Shown here one piece after another: positions 33,978 through 43,889 of a stretch of DNA of 44,147 nt; the first letter of the stretch is position 1, and every line of letters begins with the position of its first letter. The position numbers and the translations under genes are program-made. The DNA lies in assembly GCA_003235715.1 (NCBI GenBank), contig QJVM01000223.1, positions 1 to 44,147 of the forward strand, in the 5' to 3' direction. The DNA comes from Nitrospirota bacterium (GTDB lineage Bacteria; Nitrospirota; Thermodesulfovibrionia; SZUA-242). The notes beneath the pieces were generated by a model, which ran no database searches, was not told the origin of the DNA, and saw only the letters and a list, made by a program, of their open reading frames with translations.

Positions 33978-34698
33978 ATCCGGCAGGAGAGGGAAGGCGG
34001 AGACGGGCCGGGACCCGGAGGCCCCGAGGCAACTTGCCGGCTTGTTTGACCATACGCTTCTCAGGCCGGAAACGAAGGACTCTGAAATCACAGGTTTGTG
34101 CCGGGAGGCGAAACGATACAGATTCGCGGCCGTCTGCGTCGCGCCCCGGTTTGTGGCGCGCGCCCGCCATCTGCTGGCGGGAAGTCCCGTAAAGGTGGCC
34201 ACCGTGATTGATTTCCCTCTTGGTTCCGCAACCTTGAAGAGCCGGGTCTACCAGGCGCTGGATGCAGCGGAAAGAGGGGCGGACGAACTGGACATTGTAA
34301 TCCCGTTGGCCGACCTGATGGCCGGGCAGTGGCGGAAGGTTCAGGACGATATCACGGCCGTTATCCTCTCCACCGGTGGTCTCGTTCACAAGGTTATTTT
34401 GGAAACCGGTTGCCTTACGGATGCACAGAAGGTTCGCGCAGCCAGGGTGGCCGTGGAGGCGGGGGCGGACTTTGTGAAAACATCCACCGGCTTCGGTCCG
34501 GGCGGCGCCACGGTCCACGATGTCGCCCTCCTTCGAAAAACGGTGGGCGACCGGGCCGGCGTGAAGGCCTCGGGGGGCATCCGCTCCTTGGATGCTGTCT
34601 TCAGTCTCGTTCAGGCGGGGGCCTCGAGAATCGGGACCAGTTCGGCTGTGGCCATCATGGAAGCGTATTCGAAACGAAAGGGCGGTAGAATTTCGTAA
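33970..34698 (+). CDS. deoC: deoxyribose-phosphate aldolase
   Basis: A class I aldolase that cleaves 2-deoxyribose-5-phosphate to glyceraldehyde-3-phosphate and acetaldehyde, in deoxynucleoside salvage. The 242-residue protein has Schiff-base Lys170 in ADFVKTSTGF, the helper Lys199 in GVKASGGIR and Asp108 in ADELDIVI. The first 20 residues are a basic extension before QLAGLFDHTLL, where the family normally starts, so a later start is possible. It overlaps the preceding gene by 8 bases. No other nucleoside-salvage gene is nearby. Confidence 0.95.
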   Translation: MGKSGRRGKAETGRDPEAPRQLAGLFDHTLLRPETKDSEITGLCREAKRYRFAAVCVAPRFVARARHLLAGSPVKVATVIDFPLGSATLKSRVYQALDAAERGADELDIVIPLADLMAGQWRKVQDDITAVILSTGGLVHKVILETGCLTDAQKVRAARVAVEAGADFVKTSTGFGPGGATVHDVALLRKTVGDRAGVKASGGIRSLDAVFSLVQAGASRIGTSSAVAIMEAYSKRKGGRIS

Positions 34699-34955
34699 AC
34701 CACGATCCCGGCCTGCACACGCGTCAGGTTATATTCAAAGAGCGCATGGCTTTCGCCGGGTGCAGGGTCAGACTCCAGGACTACAGGGAGTCTGTCCGAA
34801 AAGCCTCAGAATTACTGAAGAAGCCCAAAGCATTTTTGCAGGTAGGCCTTTCCATCTAAACTGCTCAAGCCAGCGTGTACCGGTATCGGGAAATCCCTGT
34901 GTGCCAGCTGGCTCCGAGTGGCCAGAGAGCTGACCCTGGTCCACCATGTGTCCTC

Positions 34956-34982
34956 TTGACAACCGAAATGCGCCCCTATAAC
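34956..34982 (+). promoter_or_regulatory. promoter of the arsR-led efflux operon
   Basis: A perfect -35 box TTGACA (34956-34961) is followed by TATAAC (34977-34982), a 5/6 -10 box, after only 15 bases. Short spacing is common in promoters that depend on a regulator. Its -10 region lies under the proposed ArsR operator. Confidence 0.5.
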
Positions 34983-35006
34983 ATATAAACAAATCTAAAT
35001 ACGTTA
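34979..35006. promoter_or_regulatory. candidate ArsR-family operator
   Basis: A 28-base imperfect inverted repeat, TAACATATAAAC - aaat - CTAAATACGTTA, matches at 8 of 12 positions between its arms. It overlaps the -10 box and ends at the base before the first ATG of the regulator gene. AT-rich 12-2-12-like repeats here are typical of ArsR/SmtB operators. Binding would block the promoter. Confidence 0.55.
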
Positions 35007-35399
35007 ATGGGTACGCTCATGGATAAGAAAGCGATCCTTTCGTGTCTGAAGGCCCTCGGCGACGAGAGCCGGGTGCGCATGGTCATGCTGTTGAGGGAGA
35101 AGGAACTGTGCGTCTGCCAAATCAAAGAGGTGCTCGGAATTTCCCAGCCCCTGGCCTCGCGGCATTTATCCATTCTCAAGAATGCCGGCCTGGTCGAGTC
35201 CCGGCGGGAGGGAAAACTGATGTATTACGGGTTGAGCGAACAGGCCCGGACAGGCGGGAAACTCGGGCTCGTCCAGGTGCTGAACGGGGCGCTCAAAAGT
35301 GATAGTGTGGTGAGGGATGACCGGGCGCGCCTGCGCGAATGCCATCCCCCCCATGGCCAGTCCCATAAGAAGGCCCGCCGGGGTCCCAAAGGAGGGTGA
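35007..35399 (+). CDS. ArsR-family metal- or metalloid-responsive repressor
   Basis: The protein is 130 residues from the first ATG, or 126 from an ATG at 35019, which would place the Cys pair where ArsR has it. It is a winged-helix regulator with DNA-reading helix ISQPLASRHLSIL. The motif ELCVC (C35 and C37 from the first ATG) matches the thiol inducer site of ArsR, though the third Cys of E. coli ArsR (ELCVCDLC) is replaced by Lys here. It probably represses the downstream efflux genes until a thiophilic metal or As/Sb binds. Its gene is one base ahead of the channel gene, behind the 28-base operator. Confidence 0.9.
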   Translation: MGTLMDKKAILSCLKALGDESRVRMVMLLREKELCVCQIKEVLGISQPLASRHLSILKNAGLVESRREGKLMYYGLSEQARTGGKLGLVQVLNGALKSDSVVRDDRARLRECHPPHGQSHKKARRGPKGG

Positions 35400-35400
35400 A

Positions 35401-36789
35401 ATGAACCGGAAAATCACGAGCGCTATGTTCTTTTTCGCTCTGTGTCTCTTCATGACGGCCCAGGGCCGGGCTGAAATGGTGGTTACCCTTCAGGAAGCGG
35501 TCGCACAGGCCCTGAACCGCAGCGACTCCATCATAGCAGGTGCGAAACGGCTGGAGAGCGCGAGCTATCAGCGGCGCGAGGCGCTGGGTTACCTGTTGCC
35601 GAAAGTCAGCCTGCAGGAACGTTATATGAAGACGGATACCCCGGCATACGTATTTTCCACGAAGATCAATCAGGAAGCCTTCACGCTGACCGACCTTGGG
35701 GGGGCTCCGGACAGTTTCAATGATCCGGACTCCGTCGATGACTTTGAGACCACCCTGGAGGTTGAACAGGTGCTTTTCTCCAGAAGGGCATTTCTCGGAG
35801 CCGAAATGGCGGACCGGAACGAGGAGGCGGCGAGTCTTCAGTTTCTGAGGGAACAGCACGAGGCGGCCTTCCGCGTCTATGAAGCCTATCTGATGGCCGT
35901 GACGGCCGAGGCCTATCTGGAAACGGCCGAGAGTGCCGTGAAAGACGCTGAAGAGCATCTCCGGCTGGCGACCCTGGCAGTCGACGCTGGAACCGGGCTG
36001 GAAGCGGACCGCCTGCGTGCGGAAGCGGCGCTGGGAGAGGTAAGACGGATGGACCTGAAGGTCAGAAACGACGTGGAACTGGCGCGGAGGGGGCTGGGTC
36101 TGGCCATGGGCGTGGAAGAGCCTGTGCGGCCCGCACCGCCCACGCTTGAGAGGGACAAGCCTGATCTTGCACGGCTGGAAGCGGCGGTCCTTCGGCGTCC
36201 CGACATCATGGCCATGACCGAACAGGTCAGCAACGCCAAACGCAACGTGGGGCTCATGGAATCCGAGTTTCTCCCGGACATCGGGCTTTTCGGGGCGCTT
36301 CAAGCCAACGATCCTGATGCGCCTTTTGGAACCCAGGGAACCAGTTACCGCGTGGGTGTGGGCCTCAAGTGGAACCTGTTCAACGGCCTGAGCAGTTCGG
36401 CCAAAAGGAGTTCGGCTCTTGCGGAGTATGAGGTGGCCTCGCAGATGCTGGAGGGCATGAAGAAGAAGGGTCGATTCAGCGTGCGGGAGGCCTACCTTAG
36501 AGCCGCCGAAGCCGAATCGGGGCTGGCGATTTCCGCAAGTGCCCTCCATGCGTCGGAGGAGAGCGCACGCCTCATGCGGCTCCGGTACGAGAACGGGCTG
36601 GCCAGCATGGTGTCGCTTCTGGACACTCAGGCCGCGCTTAACCGGACGCGTTCCGAGGTCGTGAAAACAGAGATGGAATTCTTCAGGTCTCTGGGCCGGG
36701 CCAAGCACGAGGCTGGCCTGTTGTTTGACGAATTGAACCCGCCATCGGAGGGTGGACCACTGAAGCCGGAGAACGGGAGAGGGTTATGA
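35401..36789 (+). CDS. TolC-family outer-membrane efflux channel
   Basis: The protein is 462 residues with a signal peptide cut near A24 (AQGRA). The rest is long alpha-helical coiled coil typical of TolC/OprM factors, with the paired internal repeat visible as LQEAVAQALNRSDSI near the N-terminus and repeated Glu/Ala-rich helices (VSNAKRNVGLMESEFLPDIGL). It forms the trimeric outer-membrane duct of the pump. The ATG at 35401 has an AGGAGG just upstream. It overlaps the next gene by four bases (ATGA). Substrate range cannot be read from the channel. Confidence 0.93.
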   Translation: MNRKITSAMFFFALCLFMTAQGRAEMVVTLQEAVAQALNRSDSIIAGAKRLESASYQRREALGYLLPKVSLQERYMKTDTPAYVFSTKINQEAFTLTDLGGAPDSFNDPDSVDDFETTLEVEQVLFSRRAFLGAEMADRNEEAASLQFLREQHEAAFRVYEAYLMAVTAEAYLETAESAVKDAEEHLRLATLAVDAGTGLEADRLRAEAALGEVRRMDLKVRNDVELARRGLGLAMGVEEPVRPAPPTLERDKPDLARLEAAVLRRPDIMAMTEQVSNAKRNVGLMESEFLPDIGLFGALQANDPDAPFGTQGTSYRVGVGLKWNLFNGLSSSAKRSSALAEYEVASQMLEGMKKKGRFSVREAYLRAAEAESGLAISASALHASEESARLMRLRYENGLASMVSLLDTQAALNRTRSEVVKTEMEFFRSLGRAKHEAGLLFDELNPPSEGGPLKPENGRGL

Positions 36790-37871
36790 ATAAGATGAAT
36801 ATTTGGGCAGGACCGCTGGTCCTGACCCTGGTACTAAGCGCTTGCGGTCATGAGTCGGTTGAGCAGGAAGGCCCCGCACCGGAAGCGAAGGTCGTTGAGA
36901 ATATTGACCTCTACACGGTTCAGAGGACTTCCGTGTCCGGTTCGCGTTCGCTGGCGGGGACGGTCAGGGCCAGGTCCAGCTTCTCAATATCCCCCAGGGT
37001 TATGGCGCAGGTTGAGCGCATCCACGGTCACGAGGGCCAGCGGGTCCGAAAGGGTGACGTTCTCGTGGAACTGGATGACCGGGAATTCCAGGCACGCCTG
37101 ACACAGGCGGAGAGCGCAATGGGCCAGGCTGAGGTCCAGCGGGAACTGGCGGCTGCAACCCTGAAGCGGTACCAGACGCTTCTGGAGGGCAGGGCCGTGT
37201 CCCAGCAGGAGTATGACGTGGTGGCGGCCCAGGAAAAGGCGGCGCGGGAAGCGGTCAGGCAGGCCGAGGCTGCCGTATCAGAAGCGGGAACGTACCTAGG
37301 ATTTACCCGCATCGTGGCCCCTGCGGCCGGCATCGTGGTGAGGAAACATATGGACCCCGGGGCGCTGGCCGCACCCGGCGCGCCGGTCCTGACCATCGAG
37401 GAACCCCGGTACCAGGTCGAGGTTCCTTTGGACAGTTCACGTTCCGGGTCCATGGCCCCGGGATCGCGGTTTCAGGTAGAGGTGGATGCGGCCGGTTTTT
37501 CGGGCGAGCTTCAGGTGACCGAGGTCGTTCCGTCGGTTGATCCCATGTCACGGACGTTCATCGTGAGAGCAGACCTTCCGGACCGTGAGAGTCTGCGGTC
37601 AGGACAGTATGCGAGGGTCTCCATGCCTGATATCGAACGTGAAGTGCTCATTATTCCCGAAACGGCCGTAGTCCGAAGGGGCCAACTGGACGGGGTCTAC
37701 CTCGTTCCTGAGGACGGGATCGTACGTTTTCGCCTTGTCAAAACCGGCGGGCTTTCCGAGGCCGGGCAGGTCGAGGTGCTGTCCGGATTGAGTGACGGGG
37801 ATCAGCTTGTGGCCCGTGATACGGAGGGGGTGAGCGAGGGCGTCCGGGTCGTTGCGGGGCAGGCTCCATGA
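36786..37871 (+). CDS. RND efflux membrane fusion protein, lipid-anchored
   Basis: This 361-residue protein has a lipoprotein signal with lipobox LSAC (Cys20). It then shows the barrel-sandwich hybrid ([19 protein letters not shown] and [19 protein letters not shown]), with a coiled-coil hairpin between ([21 protein letters not shown]), and a beta-barrel domain. It bridges the RND pump and the outer-membrane channel in the periplasm. Four-base overlaps on both sides show a tightly coupled set. Confidence 0.94.
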   Translation: MNKMNIWAGPLVLTLVLSACGHESVEQEGPAPEAKVVENIDLYTVQRTSVSGSRSLAGTVRARSSFSISPRVMAQVERIHGHEGQRVRKGDVLVELDDREFQARLTQAESAMGQAEVQRELAAATLKRYQTLLEGRAVSQQEYDVVAAQEKAAREAVRQAEAAVSEAGTYLGFTRIVAPAAGIVVRKHMDPGALAAPGAPVLTIEEPRYQVEVPLDSSRSGSMAPGSRFQVEVDAAGFSGELQVTEVVPSVDPMSRTFIVRADLPDRESLRSGQYARVSMPDIEREVLIIPETAVVRRGQLDGVYLVPEDGIVRFRLVKTGGLSEAGQVEVLSGLSDGDQLVARDTEGVSEGVRVVAGQAP

Positions 37872-40800
37872 AGGCAACCGGAATATCGGGACGCATTGCA
37901 GGAGCCTTCCTGCAGTCGAAGCTTACGCCCCTGGTCGTCCTGGCCGCGCTGCTCCTGGGAATATTTGCGGTGGGAGTAACGCCCCGGGAGGAAGAGCCCC
38001 AGATTGTGGTTCCCATGATGGACGTATTTGTCCCCTATCCGGGAGCGTCCGCCCGTGAAGTCGAGGAGAGGGTGACGAAACCGCTTGAGCGGAAACTCTG
38101 GGAGATTACAGGGGTGGAATATGTGTATTCCATCACACGGCCGGGCATGAGCATGACCATCGTACGCTTCTATGTGGGCGAAGACATGGAGGACAGCATC
38201 GTCAAGCTCTATAACAAGCTCATGTCGAACGTTGACCTGATTCCCGCAGGCGTCGGACAACCTCTGGTGAAACCACGCTCCATTGACGATGTCCCGATAT
38301 TCGCCGCTACGCTCTGGTCTGAACGGCTGTCGTCTTTCGAACTGCGTCGCATCGCGGCCGAGATGCTGGACGAGATCAACAGTATCGATGACGTCTCCGA
38401 GACCCGGATCATTGGAGGCGCGCGTCGCCAGGTGCGCGTGCTGCCGGACCCGGTTCGCCTAAAGGGCGCGGGGCTGTCCCTATTGCAGGTCATGGGGAGC
38501 CTTCAGTCCGCCAATGCCCGTTTCCCCTCAGGGTCCTTTTCGGAACTGAACCGGGAGGTCCTGGTGGAGTCGGGGCATCTACTCGAGACTGCGGACGAGG
38601 TTCGGGACGTGGTGGTGGGGGTTTTCAATGGCCGTCCTGTGTATCTTCGAGATGTGGCCGACGTGGTGGACGGTCCGGCTGAGCCCGAGAATCATGTCCT
38701 TTTGGGGCTGGGGCCCTCTGCGGCATACAAGGCGATTGCGGAAACCGTAAGGCGCCAGCAGGACTACCCCGCCGTCACGCTGTCGGTGTCCAAGAAGACC
38801 GGGACGAACGCGGCCGTGGTGGCTGATCAGGTGATGGAGAAGATCCGACTCATGGAGGGCAGGGTCATTCCCGCGGATGTACAGGTCACGGTCACGCGGA
38901 ATTACGGGGAGACGGCCACCGAGAAATCCGACGAACTGCTCAAACACATGATGATCGCAACGGTCTCCGTCATCATTCTGATCGCCCTGTTTTTGGGCTG
39001 GAGGGAGTCCATCGTCGTCGCCGTGGCGGTGCCGGTTACCCTCGCGCTCACCATGCTCGTGAATTATCTTTCCGGTTACACCCTGAATCGGGTGACCCTC
39101 TTTGCGCTCATCTTTTCCATCGGAATACTCGTGGACGACGCCATCGTGGTGGTCGAGAACATTCACCGCCATTTCCGGATGAAAGGGGCCGGACGTCGGG
39201 CCGCCATCGAGGCCGTGGACGAGGTGGGAAATCCGACGATCCTGGCGACGTTTACGGTGGTGGCCGCGCTGTTGCCCCTCGCCTTCGTGCGGGGCCTCAT
39301 GGGCCCTTACATGCGCCCCATCCCGGTGGGGGCCTCCATGGCCATGATCTTTTCCCTGCTGGTCGCCTTCATCGTGAGTCCGTGGCTGGGCTACAAGGTG
39401 CTCCGCCACGTGGGGGCCGCCAGTCACCACGCGATTGAAGAGGATGCCACAGGGCTCGGCCGGTGGTACGCCCGAATCATCCGACCCTTCATCCAGAGGA
39501 GCATTCTTCGTTATGCGGCGCTTTCCCTCGTGCTGGGACTGCTGGGGCTGGCAGTCCTACTGGTGCCGCTCAAGAAGGTCACGGTGAAGATGCTTCCCTT
39601 TGACAATAAGAGTGAACTCCAGATCGTGGTAGACATGCCCGAAGGGAGCACCCTGGAACAGACCACCGCTGCTCTCCAGGAAATCGGGATGTTTCTGCGA
39701 GGCGTGCCCGAGGTCACCGATTATCAGATTTATGCCGGGTCCGCATCCCCTTACAATTTCAACGGGCTGGTGCGCCATTACTTCCTTCGTTCGGCGCCCC
39801 ATGAGGGCGATATCCAGGTCAACCTGGTCGGCAGGGAGCATCGTTCCCTGCAGAGTCATGACATTGCCAAGCGGCTTCGGGCTCCGGTCGGAGAGATTGG
39901 AGGACGGTACGGGGCCAACGTGAAGATAGCAGAAATCCCTCCCGGCCCTCCGGTTCTCTCCACGCTCGTTGCGGAGGTTTACGGTCCCGACCCTGATCGC
40001 CAGACCGAGATTGCAGGACAAGTGCGATCCATCTTTGAATCCACGGACGGCGTGGTTGATGTGGACTGGTACGTGGAGGACGATCAGGAGAAGCTCAACT
40101 TTGCCGTAGACCGGACCAAGGCCTCTCTGAACGGAATATCGCCCGAGACGGTCGCACAGGCCGTGCGAATTGCGCTGGGCGGAGTCTCCACCGGCCAGGT
40201 TCACATGTCCCGCGAAAAGGAACCCGTGGAACTTCTCCTCAGGTTGCCGGTGACGGAACGTTCGGGCGTCGACGCCCTGAGCCGAACCACTCTTCCGTCG
40301 GCCACGGGCGTGCAGATCCCGTTGTCGGAACTGGTGACCACGGAACGGACGATCGAAGACAAGACCATCTACCACAAGAACCTCAAGCGGGTGGTGTACG
40401 TCACGGGTGACGTGGCCGGATCGGAGGAGAGTCCGGTGTATGCCATCCTCAAGATGAAGGAAAAGATTGCGGCCCTTGACCTTCCGGAGGGCTACAGCCT
40501 TGAACAATACTCGGCCGTCCAGCCGCCCACGACCATCCGCTACGCCATGAAATGGGACGGGGAATGGCATATCACCTATGAGGTTTTCAGGGATATGGGT
40601 ATGGCCTTTGCCGCAGTCCTGGTTCTGATCTACGTGCTTGTGGTTGCGTGGTTCCGGAACTTCGTGACCCCGCTCGTGATCATGGCCCCTATTCCCCTGA
40701 CCCTGGTCGGCATCCTGCCGGGTCACTGGGCCTTCGGTGCCTTTTTCACGGCGACCTCCATGATCGGTTTTATCGCCCTCGCAGGGATCGTGGTGCGTAA

Positions 40801-41083
40801 TTCGATTCTTCTCGTGGATTTTGTGCAGATGGACTGGCGGGAATCCGGAAATCTTGAGGAAGCCCTGGTCATGGCCGGGGCGGTCAGGCTGCGGCCCATT
40901 GCGCTGACCGCCATCGCGGTGGTGGTGGGCTCTTTCGTGATGCTATTCGACCCCATCTTTCAGGGTCTGGCCATTGCCATGATGTTTGGGGCCGTGGCTT
41001 CCACGCTCTTGACCCTGGTCGCCGTACCGCTGCTGTATTACGAGTTTTTCAGGAGAAAGACCGTTGCTGTTCTGGATGCCTAG
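37868..41083 (+). CDS. RND-family efflux pump, inner-membrane transporter
   Basis: This 1071-residue proton-driven exporter has the usual twelve helices and two large periplasmic loops. The fourth helix carries the proton-relay pair D423/D424 in [15 protein letters not shown]. The position of AcrB Lys940 in helix 10 is Arg977 in [13 protein letters not shown], a conservative change. It exports from the periplasm or inner membrane through the fusion protein and channel encoded upstream. Sequence alone does not decide between drugs and metals, but ArsR control and the downstream SO_0444-type permease suggest a toxic-metal or thiol-reactive substrate. It is followed by a DUF2892 gene 35 bases later. 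Confidence 0.93.
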   Translation: MKATGISGRIAGAFLQSKLTPLVVLAALLLGIFAVGVTPREEEPQIVVPMMDVFVPYPGASAREVEERVTKPLERKLWEITGVEYVYSITRPGMSMTIVRFYVGEDMEDSIVKLYNKLMSNVDLIPAGVGQPLVKPRSIDDVPIFAATLWSERLSSFELRRIAAEMLDEINSIDDVSETRIIGGARRQVRVLPDPVRLKGAGLSLLQVMGSLQSANARFPSGSFSELNREVLVESGHLLETADEVRDVVVGVFNGRPVYLRDVADVVDGPAEPENHVLLGLGPSAAYKAIAETVRRQQDYPAVTLSVSKKTGTNAAVVADQVMEKIRLMEGRVIPADVQVTVTRNYGETATEKSDELLKHMMIATVSVIILIALFLGWRESIVVAVAVPVTLALTMLVNYLSGYTLNRVTLFALIFSIGILVDDAIVVVENIHRHFRMKGAGRRAAIEAVDEVGNPTILATFTVVAALLPLAFVRGLMGPYMRPIPVGASMAMIFSLLVAFIVSPWLGYKVLRHVGAASHHAIEEDATGLGRWYARIIRPFIQRSILRYAALSLVLGLLGLAVLLVPLKKVTVKMLPFDNKSELQIVVDMPEGSTLEQTTAALQEIGMFLRGVPEVTDYQIYAGSASPYNFNGLVRHYFLRSAPHEGDIQVNLVGREHRSLQSHDIAKRLRAPVGEIGGRYGANVKIAEIPPGPPVLSTLVAEVYGPDPDRQTEIAGQVRSIFESTDGVVDVDWYVEDDQEKLNFAVDRTKASLNGISPETVAQAVRIALGGVSTGQVHMSREKEPVELLLRLPVTERSGVDALSRTTLPSATGVQIPLSELVTTERTIEDKTIYHKNLKRVVYVTGDVAGSEESPVYAILKMKEKIAALDLPEGYSLEQYSAVQPPTTIRYAMKWDGEWHITYEVFRDMGMAFAAVLVLIYVLVVAWFRNFVTPLVIMAPIPLTLVGILPGHWAFGAFFTATSMIGFIALAGIVVRNSILLVDFVQMDWRESGNLEEALVMAGAVRLRPIALTAIAVVVGSFVMLFDPIFQGLAIAMMFGAVASTLLTLVAVPLLYYEFFRRKTVAVLDA

Positions 41084-41118
41084 GCTTCTATTGAACCCAT
41101 ACCCATGGAGGTTGCGCA

Positions 41119-41343
41119 ATGTATCGATCGCAGGTTAACACATGGACCCTGGAGAGAGCGATTCGCCTGATGGCAGGGGGCTTCACGCTTCTCGGGCTTT
41201 TTCTTGCCATGGCCGTTCATCCCTATTGGCTGGCCCTTCCGGCACTGGTGGGGCTGAACCTGGTCGTCTTCTCGGTCACGGGGTTCTGTCCCATGGCGGT
41301 TCTGCTCCACGCTGTCGGCGTGCGCCCCGAATGCGGGACCTGA
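41119..41343 (+). CDS. small DUF2892 membrane protein
   Basis: This 74-residue protein has two membrane helices, about 21-35 and 38-58, and the family signature FTGFCPMAVLLHAVGVR-like (VTGFCPMAVLLHAVG) with a conserved GFCP. DUF2892 proteins are common next to rhodanese and metal-resistance genes; their role is not established. A GGAGG lies 7 bases before the ATG. It sits between the RND pump and a permease in the same operon. Confidence 0.85.
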   Translation: MYRSQVNTWTLERAIRLMAGGFTLLGLFLAMAVHPYWLALPALVGLNLVVFSVTGFCPMAVLLHAVGVRPECGT

Positions 41344-41429
41344 ACAAGGGGTTGATGGTGCCAAGCGGGAACGCCGGCGCCCCTCGGGGGTAAGATGGTA
41401 ATGAGAGGCAAATAAAGGATGGAAACGGC

Positions 41430-42653
41430 GTGGAAGTGATCCTGGAAGTCTTCGCAGAGACCTGGAACATTGTTCTGGAGGCGGCCCCCTATGTTCTCGG
41501 GGGGTTTCTGGCGGCCGGTTTACTTTATGTGTTCATCGACGCCAACTGGATATCAAGAAACCTTGGCAGAGGCCGGTATAAACCTGTATTCCTGGCCGCG
41601 CTGTTTGGTATTCCCCTCCCGCTGTGTTCCTGCGGGGTGGTCCCCACGGCCATGGGACTTAGGAAACAGGGGGCCAATGACGGGGCTACGGTGTCGTTCC
41701 TGATTTCTACACCGGAGACGGGAGTGGATTCCATGGCTGTAACTTGGGCCCTGCTGGGTCCGGCGATGACCGTTATCAGGCCGGTTGCGGCCTTTTTAAC
41801 CGCCGTTGTGGCCGGGGTAGCCCAGAACCTCCTGGGCCGCGGCGCAGGAGTGCCTCCAAATGTTTCTCCGGATTCGGCGGTGTGCCGTGTGGACGCCTGC
41901 TGCGACGGACAGGGATGCTCTCCGGCGGAACATGCGGCGCACCACACAACTCTGGAAAAGCTCTGGGCCGGAACCCGGTATGCCTTTGGTGCTTTGCTTG
42001 ACGACATGGCGGGCTGGCTGGGTCTTGGGTTTCTTCTGGCCGGGCTCATCGGGGTACTGATACCTGACGAGTTCATATCCCGCTATCTGGGTTCGGGATG
42101 GTTGCCCATGGTGGTCATGCTGGTAACTGGTGTGCCCATGTATATGTGTGCCACAGCTTCAACGCCTATTGCGGCCGCGCTTATGCTCAAGGGTCTGAGT
42201 CCGGGAGCCGCGCTGGTCTTCCTGCTGGCCGGGCCGGCCACCAATGTGGCCTCCTTAACTGTGCTTGCGGGAACGCTGGGGCGGAGGTCGGTGTTCCTTT
42301 ACCTGAGCAGCATTGTGGTCTGTTCCCTCGTGGCCGGGTTTGCCGTGGATGGCCTGTACGGTTCCTTCGCCCAGGGGACGGGCACGCCTGATGCCCTGAC
42401 GGGATCTCTCATTCCGGCCTGGGTCGAGTGGGGCTCCGGAATACTCCTGGCGCTTCTCATCGCGAAAGGCATTCTGGTCAGGTCAAGGTTTTGGAGAGGA
42501 CGGTCGCGCCCGGAGGGCAAGGCTTGCAGTGACGAACATTGCGATTGTTCCCACGAGGCGGAGCATCCGCCGGTCCTGAAGGTCAGCTCCGTGCAGGCGC
42601 TCTTAGGGAAGCCGAGAGAAGAACCGCCGCACCGGCCAGAAGGGAAGCCATAA
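41430..42653 (+). CDS. permease of the SO_0444 / ArsP (DUF318) type, probable metal efflux
   Basis: This 407-residue inner-membrane protein has about eight helices and the family motif PLPLCSCGVVPTAMGLRKQG, repeated in diverged form as MYMCATASTPIAAALMLKG. Between the halves is a cysteine/histidine-rich loop (CRVDACCDGQGC, then HAAHH), and the C-terminus carries CSDEHCDCSHEAEH; both look metal-binding. Family members export Cu/Zn or organoarsenicals. The start is a GTG with a GGATGG upstream. It is last in the operon and overlaps the convergent MFS gene by 71 bases at the 3' end. Confidence 0.9.
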   Translation: MEVILEVFAETWNIVLEAAPYVLGGFLAAGLLYVFIDANWISRNLGRGRYKPVFLAALFGIPLPLCSCGVVPTAMGLRKQGANDGATVSFLISTPETGVDSMAVTWALLGPAMTVIRPVAAFLTAVVAGVAQNLLGRGAGVPPNVSPDSAVCRVDACCDGQGCSPAEHAAHHTTLEKLWAGTRYAFGALLDDMAGWLGLGFLLAGLIGVLIPDEFISRYLGSGWLPMVVMLVTGVPMYMCATASTPIAAALMLKGLSPGAALVFLLAGPATNVASLTVLAGTLGRRSVFLYLSSIVVCSLVAGFAVDGLYGSFAQGTGTPDALTGSLIPAWVEWGSGILLALLIAKGILVRSRFWRGRSRPEGKACSDEHCDCSHEAEHPPVLKVSSVQALLGKPREEPPHRPEGKP

Positions 42654-43833
42654 TAAAGCTCGCTGAGAAGCTTCCGGATTGTTCCGCAAGCAGTCCGGCC
42701 ACGGCCGGTCCCAGGATCTGTCCAAATCCAAAGATGAAAGTTACCAGTCCGAAGATCTTTGCGGTCTTCTCAGGCCCCACGTAATCCCCGACCAGGGCGG
42801 CCATGATGGAAGGAATGCTCCAAGCCACGACCCCGAAAAGGACGACGGAAAGATACAGAAAGAGGCCCGGAAGCTGAAGTCCGATGAGCAGATAGGACAC
42901 GGCCTGTATGGAAAAAACGATGGAGAGAGCGGCCTTTCTGCCGATACGATCGGAAACGGTCCCCATGACCGGCCCGGAAAGAAGACTGAGGATGCCCACC
43001 CACGACCACAGCGTGCCTGCGGCCTGTTCTCCATACCCCATATCCTTTACAAGGGATGACACCATGAACGTGACGTATATCACGTAGGTGTACCCGAAGA
43101 GGAAATAGATTGCGCCCAGATGAATCACGGTTCCCCGGAGGTGCGGACGGTCAGTTGGGGAGGCCGGAGACGCTTCTGCCCGGGCCTCTGACGGATCATC
43201 GGGGTGGACCCCTACGGGCAGCCTTCCGATATCCTGGGGCCGGTCTCTCAGGACGTGCCAGCAGAGAAGGGCGATAAGGATGACGAGACCGCCCAGGATC
43301 TGCCAGTTCAGACGCCATCCCTCATCAGGATAGAGATTGTTTATCCAGGGAATCATCCGGCCGGTCATCATGATGGCGAAACCGCTCCCTATAACGATGA
43401 ATCCGGCGGCCCGTCCGCGGTGTCTGCGATCAAACCAGGTGGCCACGAGAGACATCATGGGGATGTTGGAAGCCCCGCTCCCCATTCCCGTCGCGGCGTA
43501 CAGGATGAGCAACAGGCCGAAGTTCGTGGAAAGCCCCACAAGGACCATGGTCGTCCCAACGAGAAGCAGGGCCGCGAAGATAACCCGGCGACTTCCGAAT
43601 CGAGATGAAAGATGTCCGCAGACCAGGGCTGAGAGAAGATACCCGGCAAAATTGCCTGTACCGAGATATCCCATCTCGGCCGGGGACAGGGCAAGGGATT
43701 TGCCCATGGCGGGCAGGAGCATGCCGAGGGAAAAGCGGCCGATTCCCAGCGACGCGAGGATGCACAGGGTTCCGGTTCCCGCGATAAACCAGCCGTAATG
43801 TATGAACGTCCTTTGGAGTCGGGCCGAGAGCAC
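42583..43833 (-). CDS. MFS transporter, YbfB/YjiJ-like
   Basis: This 416-residue protein has twelve predicted helices in two six-helix halves, separated by a polar loop near residues 210-235. The first helix region has the IGRFSLGMLLPAMG motif typical of YbfB/YjiJ-type transporters, and the loop 2-3 motif reads GHLSSRFGSRRV. The substrate is not known; related proteins move small organic anions or sugars. The start is a GTG without a clear ribosome site, so a later start at residue 12 or beyond cannot be excluded. Its last 71 coding bases are antisense to the end of the permease gene. Confidence 0.88.
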   Translation of the reverse strand: MLSARLQRTFIHYGWFIAGTGTLCILASLGIGRFSLGMLLPAMGKSLALSPAEMGYLGTGNFAGYLLSALVCGHLSSRFGSRRVIFAALLLVGTTMVLVGLSTNFGLLLILYAATGMGSGASNIPMMSLVATWFDRRHRGRAAGFIVIGSGFAIMMTGRMIPWINNLYPDEGWRLNWQILGGLVILIALLCWHVLRDRPQDIGRLPVGVHPDDPSEARAEASPASPTDRPHLRGTVIHLGAIYFLFGYTYVIYVTFMVSSLVKDMGYGEQAAGTLWSWVGILSLLSGPVMGTVSDRIGRKAALSIVFSIQAVSYLLIGLQLPGLFLYLSVVLFGVVAWSIPSIMAALVGDYVGPEKTAKIFGLVTFIFGFGQILGPAVAGLLAEQSGSFSASFIMASLLAGAAVLLSASLRAPARS

Positions 43834-43889
43834 GGCTGAAACTATAGCATCAGGGGACTTGTGTGAGAAAGAACCTTCGGCCAGGGCGG

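Larger units (their letters stand above)
34699..35006. other. intergenic region between deoC and the arsR-led operon
   Basis: These 308 bases carry no gene. A hairpin at 34766-34797 pairs CAGACTCC with GGAGTCTG across 10 bases (extended by GG/CC beyond one mismatch) and may end the deoC transcript. GCCAGCTGGC (34903-34912) is a perfect palindrome. The promoter and operator of the downstream operon occupy the right end. Confidence 0.5.
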
